In this document: positions 34,000 to 40,887 of the stretch, piece by piece
How the letters are laid out: every line of letters begins with the position of its first letter
How positions within the stretch are numbered: the first letter of the stretch is position 1
From: Blastococcus atacamensis
Lineage (GTDB): Bacteria > Actinomycetota > Actinomycetes > Mycobacteriales > Geodermatophilaceae
Reading direction: 5' to 3'
DNA length: 55,218 bases
NCBI RefSeq assembly: GCF_002938425.1
Contig: NZ_POQU01000015.1
Coordinates: forward strand, 1 to 55,218
The notes under the pieces: generated by a model
Database searches by the model: none
Told to the model about the DNA's origin: nothing
The model's input: the letters and a program-made list of their open reading frames with translations, nothing else
Program-made: the position numbers and the translations under genes

Positions 34000-34371
34000 C
34001 TAGTCGCCCGCGTCGACATTGGCAGGTCCACTCTCGTCGGTCCGCAGAAGGGTTTCACCCCCGACCAGTGAGGCCGCTTGACGCCAGGCCCGCTGCAGAT
34101 TGGTCCGCCTGTCTGGGGCGTCAACGTCCCCAACATATCGCTCGTGGGTGCGCCCTTCGTCTGACCAGCGCAGATATGCATAGATCCGGCGACTGTGCGG
34201 CTGAACTCGGAGCGCGATGGAGGCGGTCACCGTCCTGCCCCCGACGGTGAGCAGGCGGTTCACTCGTCCACCTGCGGCGTCATCCTGTTCCTGAACGCAT
34301 TCGCCCCGCGAGCGGCCGGTCGGCGCTCGCCATGCCTCGTCTTCGGGCCGGGTGGCTTGCCAGACACTCAT
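34000..34371 (-). CDS. Hypothetical protein coupled to vsr
   Basis: This is a 123-residue protein starting at an ATG that overlaps the vsr stop (ATGA). The core VNRLLTVGGRTVTASIALRV, SRRIYAYLRWSDEGRTHERYVGDVD and NLQRAWRQA looks like a compact alpha/beta domain; basic residues and YAYLRW suggest DNA contact but no family is recognised. Position within the restriction-modification operon implies a related accessory role. Confidence 0.65.
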   Translation of the reverse strand: MSVWQATRPEDEAWRAPTGRSRGECVQEQDDAAGGRVNRLLTVGGRTVTASIALRVQPHSRRIYAYLRWSDEGRTHERYVGDVDAPDRRTNLQRAWRQAASLVGGETLLRTDESGPANVDAGD

Positions 34372-34814
34372 GAATCGACCCGCAAGGCAGCGAGCACTGG
34401 CTCGGCTGCGGCCTCAGGATCAGTGAGAAGGTCCCGTTCCCAGACGCGAATGACGCGATAGCCGGCCTCAGTCAGCGCCGAGTTCACCTCCGCGTCCCGG
34501 GCCTTGTTGCGTTCGATCTTCGCCACCCACCACTCGGTGCGAGTGGGAAAGAGATCCGCGAAGCTATCCCGGCCCCGACGTGCAGGTTCCGCAGGGTTGC
34601 CGTGCCACATGTCTCCATCGACGAAGACGGCAACCCTCCGGGAGCGGTTCACCAGATCCGGACAACCGACCAGGTCACGAGCGTGGAGTCGGTACCTGAC
34701 TCCGTGCGCGTGGAGAACGCGCCTAAGGGCAAGCTCGGCCTTCGAGTCCTTGGACCGAACCTTCGACATGATCGCGCTTGTGACGGCCTCGTCCCGAGGC
34801 CCGAGCCGCGCCAT
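34368..34814 (-). CDS. vsr: Very short patch repair endonuclease (Vsr)
   Basis: This 148-residue Vsr-family nuclease has the N-terminal helix with SAIMSKVRSKDSKAELALRRVL, then VGCPDLV, the catalytic VFVDGDMWHG (Asp and His) and WWVAKIERNKARD. Vsr nicks T:G mismatches that arise when 5-methylcytosine deaminates, so it protects the target sites of the adjacent C5 methyltransferase. It starts 30 bases after the methyltransferase stop and overlaps the next gene by four bases. Confidence 0.93.
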   Translation of the reverse strand: MARLGPRDEAVTSAIMSKVRSKDSKAELALRRVLHAHGVRYRLHARDLVGCPDLVNRSRRVAVFVDGDMWHGNPAEPARRGRDSFADLFPTRTEWWVAKIERNKARDAEVNSALTEAGYRVIRVWERDLLTDPEAAAEPVLAALRVDS

Positions 34815-34844
34815 GACGTGATCCTCGTGTCCCGTGCCGCGCAG

Positions 34845-36068
34845 TCAGGCGGAGAGAAGGGTCGGGCGCATAGCGCCGGCGACCGAATCTGCGATGGCGC
34901 CGGCGAGATCAACTGGTACGGCGTTCCCGAGTTGGCGCATCTGCTCGCCTCGCGGCCCCACGAGCGTCCAGTCATCGGGAAAGGTCATGATGCGAGCCAC
35001 TTCGCGGACGGTTAGGTAGCGGATACTTCCGTCGTCGCGCAGCAAGACGGACTCGCCCCCGGGCACGCCGTGGACGCCCGCCTTCACCGTCTTTGCCGGC
35101 TTGTCCAGGTGGTTCGGCGTGTGCCCCGCGTAGATGCGGGCACCCGGCCAGCCGACGTGATGGCTGTACCCGGGGTACTCAATGCCTTCGATGGGCGCAG
35201 GCAAGTCACCAATGGCGTCGCGCAGCGTCCTCCAGCGAGGCAGCTCCAAACAGCCGGTGGTAGGGCCGGTGAACATCGGCTCCCTCCGCTTGAGTTCGTG
35301 CTCGTCCCAGTAGACGCCGGAAGTCTGGGCACCAACCAGGGAAGCGGCCGAATGCGTCGGCTCGGGGAAGTCCCAGTTGACTCCGAGATCACGTCGGAAC
35401 GCGACTACAAAGACGCGCCACCGCACCTGAGGAACGCCGTAGTCGGCTGCGTTAACGAGCTTGAACCGCACGTCATAGCGGTCCGCGTCATCGTCTGCCG
35501 CCGTGCGCTGCGCCTTGAGCAGCCGCTTGTCGTGGTCTTGCCAAGCCTCGCCCTCGACCCGCTTCTCGAACGGAGCCTCGATCTCGCGAAGGATGTACTG
35601 CCAGTAGGGGTCGAAGGACGGTCGCAGCAGCCCCTTCACATTCTCGGCCACAATCACGCGCGGGCGCGTCTGCCGGACGCAGCGCAGTAGCTCCGGCCAC
35701 ATGTTGCGCTCATCCTCGTGGCCCCGGTGGACACCTCCGAGGCTGAACGGCTGACAGGGGACTCCGCCCGCCACGACATCAACCGCCCCGGCCAGGTGAG
35801 AGAAGTCCACCGATCGCACATCGCCTTCGATCAGCGGCCACGGGTCGTTGAGCTCCGTCGGCAACGCCGCGTCAGGATCGAAGTCGACCGCAAGGTTGCT
35901 GCGCAGCGTGGAACAGGCTCGACGGTTGAACTCGTTCAGAAGCAGATGCCGGAACCCGGCTCTGTGCATGGCCATCGCGAGCCCGCCGCCGCCTGAGAAC
36001 AGCTCGACGCTCGTGCCCACCTCACCCTGCGCCTCGTCACGATCGAGCTGCACTGCGGACGCCGTCAT
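34845..36068 (-). CDS. DNA (cytosine-5) methyltransferase, Eco29kI-type RM system
   Basis: This 407-residue C5 methyltransferase has motif I ELFSGGGGLAMAMHRAGF, motif IV GGVPCQPFSLGG with the catalytic Cys, motif VI ENVKG, motif VIII QVRWRVFVVAF, and motifs IX-X in YLTVREVARIMTFPDDW and QLGNAVPVDLA. Downstream of a GIY-YIG endonuclease of Eco29kI type, it should methylate CCGCGG (inferred). The ATG at 36068 lies eight bases after TAGATT, with no Shine-Dalgarno, so the message is probably leaderless. Its promoter overlaps two CCGCGG sites. Confidence 0.92.
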   Translation of the reverse strand: MTASAVQLDRDEAQGEVGTSVELFSGGGGLAMAMHRAGFRHLLLNEFNRRACSTLRSNLAVDFDPDAALPTELNDPWPLIEGDVRSVDFSHLAGAVDVVAGGVPCQPFSLGGVHRGHEDERNMWPELLRCVRQTRPRVIVAENVKGLLRPSFDPYWQYILREIEAPFEKRVEGEAWQDHDKRLLKAQRTAADDDADRYDVRFKLVNAADYGVPQVRWRVFVVAFRRDLGVNWDFPEPTHSAASLVGAQTSGVYWDEHELKRREPMFTGPTTGCLELPRWRTLRDAIGDLPAPIEGIEYPGYSHHVGWPGARIYAGHTPNHLDKPAKTVKAGVHGVPGGESVLLRDDGSIRYLTVREVARIMTFPDDWTLVGPRGEQMRQLGNAVPVDLAGAIADSVAGAMRPTLLSA

Positions 36069-36076
36069 GCACTGAG

Positions 36077-36099
36077 AATCTACCGCGGACGCCGCGGTA
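36077..36099 (-). promoter_or_regulatory. Methyltransferase promoter with inverted CCGCGG repeat
   Basis: On the minus strand, TAGATT (36082-36077) is a -10 element for the methyltransferase. Directly upstream and overlapping it is taccgcgg-n3-ccgcggta (36081-36099), an 8-bp inverted repeat made of two CCGCGG sites. CCGCGG is the known recognition sequence of Eco29kI, so methylation could feed back on expression. Confidence 0.6.
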
Positions 36100-36159
36100 G
36101 CAATGGGACACGCCAACCGATCTCATGTGACAAACGAGAGCACGAGCTGCCGACAGAAG

Positions 36160-36954
36160 TCAGTCGTCGGACTCATCCTCCGGGCCCTGCTCGTCGGTGG
36201 GTCCTTCGTCCAGCGCGCTCTCGGGGACGGCGGAGTCCGGAACCGTGGGGTCGGGAAGGGACACACCAGAGCCAGCTTGGGGAGGTACCGATTCGAAGTG
36301 GACGGCGATGCTCTGTCGGGATTCTTCGGCCGTGAACTTGCTGGGCTTCTCCATCAGGGGGCTCCAACTTCGGCCCGGATGCAGCTCGTCCCACGACGGG
36401 CGCCGTCCAGCCCGGCGACCAGCGCCAGGATCGTGGTTGCCGAAGCCGTCTACGACGAGGTTCCAGACTGGCTGGAACCCCCGGATCATCAACCGCTCGG
36501 CCATGGGGATGAAAAGTTCGTCCGCCACCAGGTAGCGCACCCTGAAGTCGTCAACGCTCAGGTCTTCTGCGGCCGCGACGCTCTCCCGGTGTTCGTCGAT
36601 TCGGCTCCACAGTTGGTGGCCAACGACCGCCTGGTCGGTCATGCCCTTCCGCGCCCCCGCCGGGACGGCCTTGCCTACGTAGATAGGAGTCTGCGTGCCG
36701 GAGATGGGGAGGTAGAGCTCGAGGTTGCCCGTGAAGTAGATGGCGTAGATGCCCGCCCCGTAGAAGGGAGGAACTGAGGCAAGGGGATGGGTCTCCCTAC
36801 GCAGCAGTTCCGCCTCGACGCTGCGGCCGAGGTTGATCCTGCTCAGCGGGTCGTATGGCTGCGGTCGGGCTGCCGACGCCCAGTCAGTACGCCGGCCGCG
36901 GGCCGCCCCACCCGGTTCCGATTGCGCACCTTCATCGATACCCCCGTCGGTCAC
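36160..36954 (-). CDS. Eco29kI-family GIY-YIG restriction endonuclease
   Basis: This is a 264-residue nuclease. GIY at 68-70 (in GAGIYAIYFTG) and IYVGK at 91-95 form the GIY-YIG core; Arg118 and His122 (SRIDEH), Glu153 (MAERLMI) and Asn165 (VWNL) follow. The Arg-His spacing of four and Glu-Asn spacing of twelve match the Eco29kI catalytic set. WDELHPGRSW is also an Eco29kI-family block. The C-terminal ~60 residues are a Pro/Asp/Glu-rich tail. GTG at 36954 is six bases after TAGTCT, so it is leaderless. The gene lies immediately upstream of the methyltransferase. Confidence 0.88.
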   Translation of the reverse strand: MTDGGIDEGAQSEPGGAARGRRTDWASAARPQPYDPLSRINLGRSVEAELLRRETHPLASVPPFYGAGIYAIYFTGNLELYLPISGTQTPIYVGKAVPAGARKGMTDQAVVGHQLWSRIDEHRESVAAAEDLSVDDFRVRYLVADELFIPMAERLMIRGFQPVWNLVVDGFGNHDPGAGRRAGRRPSWDELHPGRSWSPLMEKPSKFTAEESRQSIAVHFESVPPQAGSGVSLPDPTVPDSAVPESALDEGPTDEQGPEDESDD

Positions 36955-37119
36955 CCAGCGAGACTAGGCCTGGCGATCGCGCGCCTTCGAGATGACACGG
37001 GGTGGCAGCCTTTACAGAACTGGAGGGCAAGCGCGGACCACGGGATGAGCAGCAACCTTCGGTGATCAGAAGGGTCGGCGGGGCACGCGCGCCTGCGGCA
37101 AGTCCTGCGCGGAGGTCGA

Positions 37120-37341
37120 GTGCGCGTCAGGATGCCCGTCATGCCAGCCATGAAGACGCCGGTGATCACGAAGGCTTGGCGACACAAGGGGGAGGCGGGC
37201 CGGATCCACTACATCGCGAAGAGGGCGGACGGCTCGACCCGCCACCTGTACGTCAACGAGGACAACGCGCTGTACGAGATCCTCGAGGACCACCTGGCGG
37301 CGATCGGGTACGCCGGCCCTGCATCAGCCGAGGAGCACTAG
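37120..37341 (+). CDS. Small hypothetical protein
   Basis: This is a 73-residue soluble protein with ITKAWRHKGEAGRIHYIAKR, then GSTRHLYVNEDNALYEILEDHLAAIGY. It reads as a short beta-hairpin followed by a helix. A GGAGG lies four bases before the GTG; ATG codons at 37132 and 37141 are alternatives. It is divergent from the restriction endonuclease. No family is recognised. Confidence 0.5.
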   Translation: MRVRMPVMPAMKTPVITKAWRHKGEAGRIHYIAKRADGSTRHLYVNEDNALYEILEDHLAAIGYAGPASAEEH

Positions 37342-37427
37342 GGGCCCGGCGGAATGCCCGCCCGTGAGAGACGGCCTGTCGTCCATAGGCCTGCAGGGGC
37401 GGCAGCGCGCTGGCAGTCTCCGGGTGT

Positions 37428-37601
37428 ATGGCGAAGGAAGCGTGGACGTTGACCGAGCTGCACGAGGAGCTGAGGCGCTTTCGGGCGGCTGCGGAGTCCG
37501 CTGGGCTGAAGCCCCGGACCGTCGAGACCTATGTAGGCCGATCCGAGCAATTTGTGCGGTGGCTGGGCGGGGAGTTCAAGTTCCGAGGACCGAACGGGTA
37601 G
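37428..37601 (+). CDS. Orphan integrase SAM-like core-binding domain
   Basis: This 57-residue protein (ELRRFRAAAESAGLKPRTVE, TYVGRSEQFVRWLGGEF, FRGPNG) matches only the N-terminal SAM-like, core-binding part of tyrosine recombinases and stops before any catalytic domain. Such solo domains occur as small actinobacterial proteins; whether this is functional or a remnant is open. No catalytic half follows. Confidence 0.6.
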   Translation: MAKEAWTLTELHEELRRFRAAAESAGLKPRTVETYVGRSEQFVRWLGGEFKFRGPNG

Positions 37602-37640
37602 CCGTCGTCCGGACCGGGCCGGGAGTTTCGGCGGCACGGG

Positions 37641-37937
37641 TCAATAGACGACGGTTGGGTCTAGCGGACCCAGCAGGTCTGGAACGTCGTCGCCCTCGAC
37701 ACTCGTGACCTCGGTGTTACGGAGGAGGATGGCCAGCACCCCATCGGCCGTGTTGACGTCGCCCTTGATCACGGCTCCGACCGGGGAGAGGAGCACCTCC
37801 GTGTTGGCATGCTCGCGCAGGACTGCAAGCGCCGAGCTGCTGCCCGTCGCGAAGCCACCACGACTACCGGCGTCCGCGCTCCCGGCGACCTGCACGGCAT
37901 AACTGACTCCGTCGATGTAGCCCTGCACCAGGAACAC
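37641..37937 (-). CDS. Hypothetical 98-residue protein
   Basis: This protein starts MFLVQGYIDGVSYAVQVAGS and ends DVPDLLGPLDPTVVY. It contains SSALAVLREHANTEVLLSPVG and VNTADGVLAILLRNTEV, a soluble alpha/beta pattern. The GTG at 37937 has gagggag about seven bases upstream. No family is recognised. Neighbouring small genes on the same strand are also unknown. Confidence 0.55.
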   Translation of the reverse strand: MFLVQGYIDGVSYAVQVAGSADAGSRGGFATGSSSALAVLREHANTEVLLSPVGAVIKGDVNTADGVLAILLRNTEVTSVEGDDVPDLLGPLDPTVVY

Positions 37938-37994
37938 TGCACTCCCTCTTCCTGGTCCTTATCAGCCTGGGGCTCGTTGCTCCGTCAGGGCGGT

Positions 37995-38339
37995 CTACCG
38001 AGGTCTCACGGCGCCGCGCAGCACGTCATCGATGAGAGCTCGCAAGGCGTCTACGTCGGCGTCTTGCGTCTCGCCAAAGGCGATGACCTGCCCGTCATAC
38101 TGCTGGTCCGGGGGATAGAGCCCGACGGACCAGCCGACATGCTCCAGCCGGGACCACGCCAGCGAATCGTCGAAGTCGGTGATGAGCAAGGAGTACCCGC
38201 CATCCAGAAGCACCTCCAGGGCAGCGTTCATCCCGCCGGTTTGTGTGAAGGTCGTCGGGAGGCCGGCAGCGGACAGATTGTCGATGACGTCCTGGTATTG
38301 GCTCTGCCCTATCGCCATCGTCTCCTCGTATGTCAGCAC
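37995..38339 (-). CDS. Hypothetical 114-residue protein
   Basis: This protein has YEETMAIGQSQYQDVIDNLS, AGLPTTFTQTGGMNAALEVLL, GGYSLLITDFDDSLAW and VIAFGETQDADVDALRALIDDVL. It looks like a soluble alpha/beta domain in which a modified residue pattern alternates with acidic helices. GTG 38339 with aaaggga upstream is preferred to the GTG at 38372. No family is recognised; the style resembles small immunity-type proteins, which is only an impression. Confidence 0.55.
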   Translation of the reverse strand: MLTYEETMAIGQSQYQDVIDNLSAAGLPTTFTQTGGMNAALEVLLDGGYSLLITDFDDSLAWSRLEHVGWSVGLYPPDQQYDGQVIAFGETQDADVDALRALIDDVLRGAVRPR

Positions 38340-38733
38340 GCAATCCCTTTCGTGGTTGGAGCAGACGTCCACGGGCGGGCTAACCGGTCCGAAGGACCTC
38401 GGCCAATCACGCCCGATGCCCGGCGCAGCCTTGCGACCGATGCCCGGCTCCAGGCGCCCCCCTGTCGCCCTGCGGCGAACCGACGTTCCGACTAAAGGTG
38501 TAAACGTAATACGCGGCGCAGCCCTTGAGGATCAGGCCAACCTTGCGCAACCGGCGCCGCGCCGTGGGCCCCCGCACAGGCGAACGCCAGGTCAGGCGTG
38601 GGATTGGGCGGGGCCGAACTCCGTGGAGCGCCGGTGCTCGCAGGCCATCAAAGCCCGAGTATCGGGCTTATCGGGCATGCCCTACGCGCGCGCACGCGAC
38701 CTCCGGTCGGGCGGGCCCGGCGAACTAGCGGGC
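38340..38733. other. Intergenic stretch, no gene recognised
   Basis: Nearly 400 bases show no convincing frame on either strand. Visible are a short repeat gatgcccggc in two copies around 38413 and 38440 and an A/T-richer island gtgtaaacgtaatacg near 38500, which could be a promoter or replication/transfer site; neither can be shown from sequence alone. Confidence 0.4.
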
Positions 38734-38934
38734 TTAGATGCGATGTCGATCGACACTCGGAGCGATGGTGTCGACTCGGTCGAGGCGTCCAGCCTTCCGC
38801 AGAGCGGCAACGATGACTCCTACCAACTCGCCGCGGCGCGCGCCTCGGGCGGCCATGGATTCGATCATGGTCACCCGGTCCCAATCGTCCAGATGTAACG
38901 ACCGCAGGGCTTTGTCGAACTCCTCGTCAGTCAT
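38734..38934 (-). CDS. Small helical protein coupled to HTH gene
   Basis: This 66-residue all-helical protein (MTDEEFDKALRSLHLDDWDR, VTMIESMAARGARRGELVG) starts at an ATG whose last bases overlap the stop of the upstream HTH gene (ATGA). A much longer frame extends upstream, but that part lies over the HTH gene and is Pro/Thr-rich, so the coupled start is preferred. It may be a regulator partner; no family is recognised. Confidence 0.6.
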   Translation of the reverse strand: MTDEEFDKALRSLHLDDWDRVTMIESMAARGARRGELVGVIVAALRKAGRLDRVDTIAPSVDRHRI

Positions 38935-39503
38935 CCGCATGTAGCGGCGATGCGTCGCTTCCGTGGCGGACAGTGCGCCCGAGCGAGCTCCGCGAGCGAG
39001 GGTGTTCTCCCTCGGGGTACTAGTCGGGGTACTCCTCGGGGTAGGGGCCGGATTTCCGGCCCCTCTGCGGCTGGCATCCCGGCCGCTGTGTGGCCAGGAT
39101 CCCGGCCCCTTTCCGTCGGGCCGTCGTCCCGCCAAGGCGTTCGTAAAGTCTTCTTGGCGCGGTCCCATTCACCACGGACCAGGGCGTCATCCACCCAACG
39201 GGCCACCGGCACCGAGGCCCGGTGCTCCGCCGTCTGGCCGGCGTGACCAGCCCTGGTCTTGCGTAAGTACCCGGTGCGGATGAGAACCGCGATGTGGTGC
39301 TTCGTCTGCGAGCGACTAAGGCCGCAGGATTGCTGCAGCAGTTCATGGGCCGGAAAGGCGCCGTCGCCTGTCTCGGAGGTCATGAACTCGCCGATCACCA
39401 TGGCCACGCCGCGCGTAGCGATAGGTAGCTCGACGGCGTCTCGAAGGGCGCGGCGCCAGATGCGCAGCGAGACGTCAACCACGGCGGTACCTGTATTGGT
39501 CAC
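38931..39503 (-). CDS. Winged-helix/HTH protein of the element
   Basis: This 190-residue protein has an N-terminal winged-helix region, LPIATRGVAMVIGEFMTSET then HELLQQSCGLSRSQTKHHIA and VLIRTGYLRKTR, followed by a basic, Pro-rich tail. It resembles HTH replication/transcription proteins of mobile elements. GTG at 39503 has gagg about seven bases upstream. It belongs to a run of minus-strand genes with the excisionase and the XRE-type regulator and may control the element. Confidence 0.65.
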   Translation of the reverse strand: MTNTGTAVVDVSLRIWRRALRDAVELPIATRGVAMVIGEFMTSETGDGAFPAHELLQQSCGLSRSQTKHHIAVLIRTGYLRKTRAGHAGQTAEHRASVPVARWVDDALVRGEWDRAKKTLRTPWRDDGPTERGRDPGHTAAGMPAAEGPEIRPLPRGVPRLVPRGRTPSLAELARAHCPPRKRRIAATCG

Positions 39504-39614
39504 CGTCGAGCCTCATGGCCCGCTCGTACTCGGCGGGCGCCACCGTGCCGTCTGCGCGCGGACTTTGGCGACGAGGCGAGGCCGGCCTTCAGCGCACGGA
39601 GAGCTGCCGAAGCG

Positions 39615-39830
39615 TCAACCGTGAACTCCGTGCTCAATGCCCAGGGCGGCCAGGAGACCGCTGCTGACAACCCGGTAGCGGGTCCCCAGACGAAGAACTG
39701 GAACGGGAAACTCACCCGTGCGCGCCAGCTGGTATGCCGTCGTGCGGCCGATGCCAAGCGCCTTGGCCGCAGTAACGAGGTCGGTGGTAGCCGGTAGGGC
39801 CAGCAGCTGAGAGCGGGTCATGCCGCTCAC
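39615..39830 (-). CDS. Excisionase-type HTH protein (Xis/AlpA-like)
   Basis: This 71-residue winged-helix protein of the MerR/excisionase class has DLVTAAKALGIGRTTAYQLARTGEFP and VPVLRLGTRYRVVSSGLLAALG, the typical sequence of DNA-binding excisionases. The GTG at 39830 overlaps the stop of the upstream XRE-type gene (GTGA). It probably bends DNA at the element ends and directs the integrase toward excision. Confidence 0.85.
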   Translation of the reverse strand: MSGMTRSQLLALPATTDLVTAAKALGIGRTTAYQLARTGEFPVPVLRLGTRYRVVSSGLLAALGIEHGVHG

Positions 39831-40048
39831 CGCGATGCCTCGCGAAGTGCCTCGAGGAGGTTGCGGTACGCGATGGCCTTCGACCGCCGTGGCTCAAAGG
39901 CGCCCTGCTCCCAACGCTGGACTGTCACCGGCGACACGTGAAGCTCTGCGGCTACCTCGGCAAGCGAGACGCGAGCGTCACACCGAATTTTGCGCCGGGC
40001 CTCCGGGGGCGGCGGCTGAGCCGCTCGGACACGCTCTGCGAGGGTCAT
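39827..40048 (-). CDS. XRE/Cro-type HTH regulator
   Basis: This 73-residue protein contains VSLAEVAAELHVSPVTVQRWEQGAFEPRRSK, a clear lambda-repressor-like HTH, followed by a short helix. A gggag lies about eight bases before the ATG. It is divergent from the 40193 gene across a region with repeated motifs, the layout of a lysogeny-type switch, and is translationally coupled to the excisionase. Confidence 0.82.
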   Translation of the reverse strand: MTLAERVRAAQPPPPEARRKIRCDARVSLAEVAAELHVSPVTVQRWEQGAFEPRRSKAIAYRNLLEALREASR

Positions 40049-40060
40049 GACCTCGGCTCC

Positions 40061-40185
40061 CTCTAGCTAGACACACTCAGACGATGAGTGAGTGAGTGTG
40101 ACCGCGCAACGTTCGACCGTCAACGGAGACACACTCAGACTCTGAGAGTGGCTAGCTAGACGCAACGGCAACGTTCGGATAGCGT
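40061..40185. promoter_or_regulatory. Repeat-dense divergent promoter of the element's switch
   Basis: Three motifs occur twice: ctagctagac (40063-40072 and 40152-40161), gacacactcagac (40070-40082 and 40128-40140) and gcaacgttcg (40106-40115 and 40168-40177). TAGCGT (40180-40185) is a -10 box seven bases before GTG 40193. These are candidate operators for the adjacent XRE-type regulator. Confidence 0.65.
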
Positions 40186-40192
40186 CGGAGCT

Positions 40193-40885
40193 GTGACAGA
40201 GGGGCGCGACGGCCAAGCGGGGCGTGGCTTCGTGGTCCCCGTGTCTGATGACGGCAGCGAGTGGCTCAGCTTCGATCCACGTGACAGCGGATGGGCCGTC
40301 TTCCGATCGAAGGTCTACGACGCCAAGCGAACGTGGCTCTTCTTCCGTTTCGGCCTCGACCGGGGCTACGACATCGAAAATCGCTTCATCAACCATGAGC
40401 CCGCCGTCGTCTACAGCCGCAACAAGCAGTTTTCCAGCGCCTTTATCGAGGTTCGAGAGGTGCGGCTCGCCATCCCCAGCGGCGGAGCCGGCGGCCGGGC
40501 ACTCCGGGATGCGCCCATGGCTCGCGTAGAGGCCGCAGTCAATCAGCCTGCTTATAGGAAAGAGCTGCTTGAGCGGTTGCCGGGCCCCGATTCGACGCTG
40601 GAAGCCTTCCCGAGGGGACAGGCGAATGGTTGGTGGTTCACGCCCTCCAAGCCTCGAATGCGTCCCCCGCTGAAACTCGCAGTTCCCGAGGGGCGTAACC
40701 GTCCGGATTCCTTCTACGAGTCAGTTGCGGCGGCCTTCGCCTTCATGTCAGTAGTCAGCCAACGCCCGGCTCAGGACTTAGCGATCGAGAACGAGGTTCC
40801 GGTCAGCACGGTGCATGGCTGGGTCAAGGAAGCGCGACGCCGTGGCTTCTTGCCCGCGGGCGAGAGATCGAAGGGCACGGAGTAA
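40193..40885 (+). CDS. Element protein with C-terminal HTH, upstream of integrase
   Basis: This is a 230-residue protein. The N-terminal ~150 residues (DSGWAVFRSKVYDAKRTW, YDIENRFINHEPAVVYSRN) are unrecognised, and the C-terminus has DLAIENEVPVSTVHGWVKEARRRGFLP, an HTH of the kind that selects DNA sites. It ends two bases before the integrase start, so the two are co-transcribed. The GTG is seven bases after TAGCGT, consistent with a leaderless message. It may be an activator or recombination-directing factor (inferred). Confidence 0.7.
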   Translation: MTEGRDGQAGRGFVVPVSDDGSEWLSFDPRDSGWAVFRSKVYDAKRTWLFFRFGLDRGYDIENRFINHEPAVVYSRNKQFSSAFIEVREVRLAIPSGGAGGRALRDAPMARVEAAVNQPAYRKELLERLPGPDSTLEAFPRGQANGWWFTPSKPRMRPPLKLAVPEGRNRPDSFYESVAAAFAFMSVVSQRPAQDLAIENEVPVSTVHGWVKEARRRGFLPAGERSKGTE

Positions 40886-40887
40886 CC

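Noticed and set aside
38950-39283. Plus-strand frames over the element's winged-helix gene
   Set aside because: Shadows of the coding strand; no ribosome site and no domain.
40061-40185. CRISPR-like array in the repeat-rich control region
   Set aside because: The motifs are short, of three different kinds and only two copies each, with no regular spacers and no cas genes.
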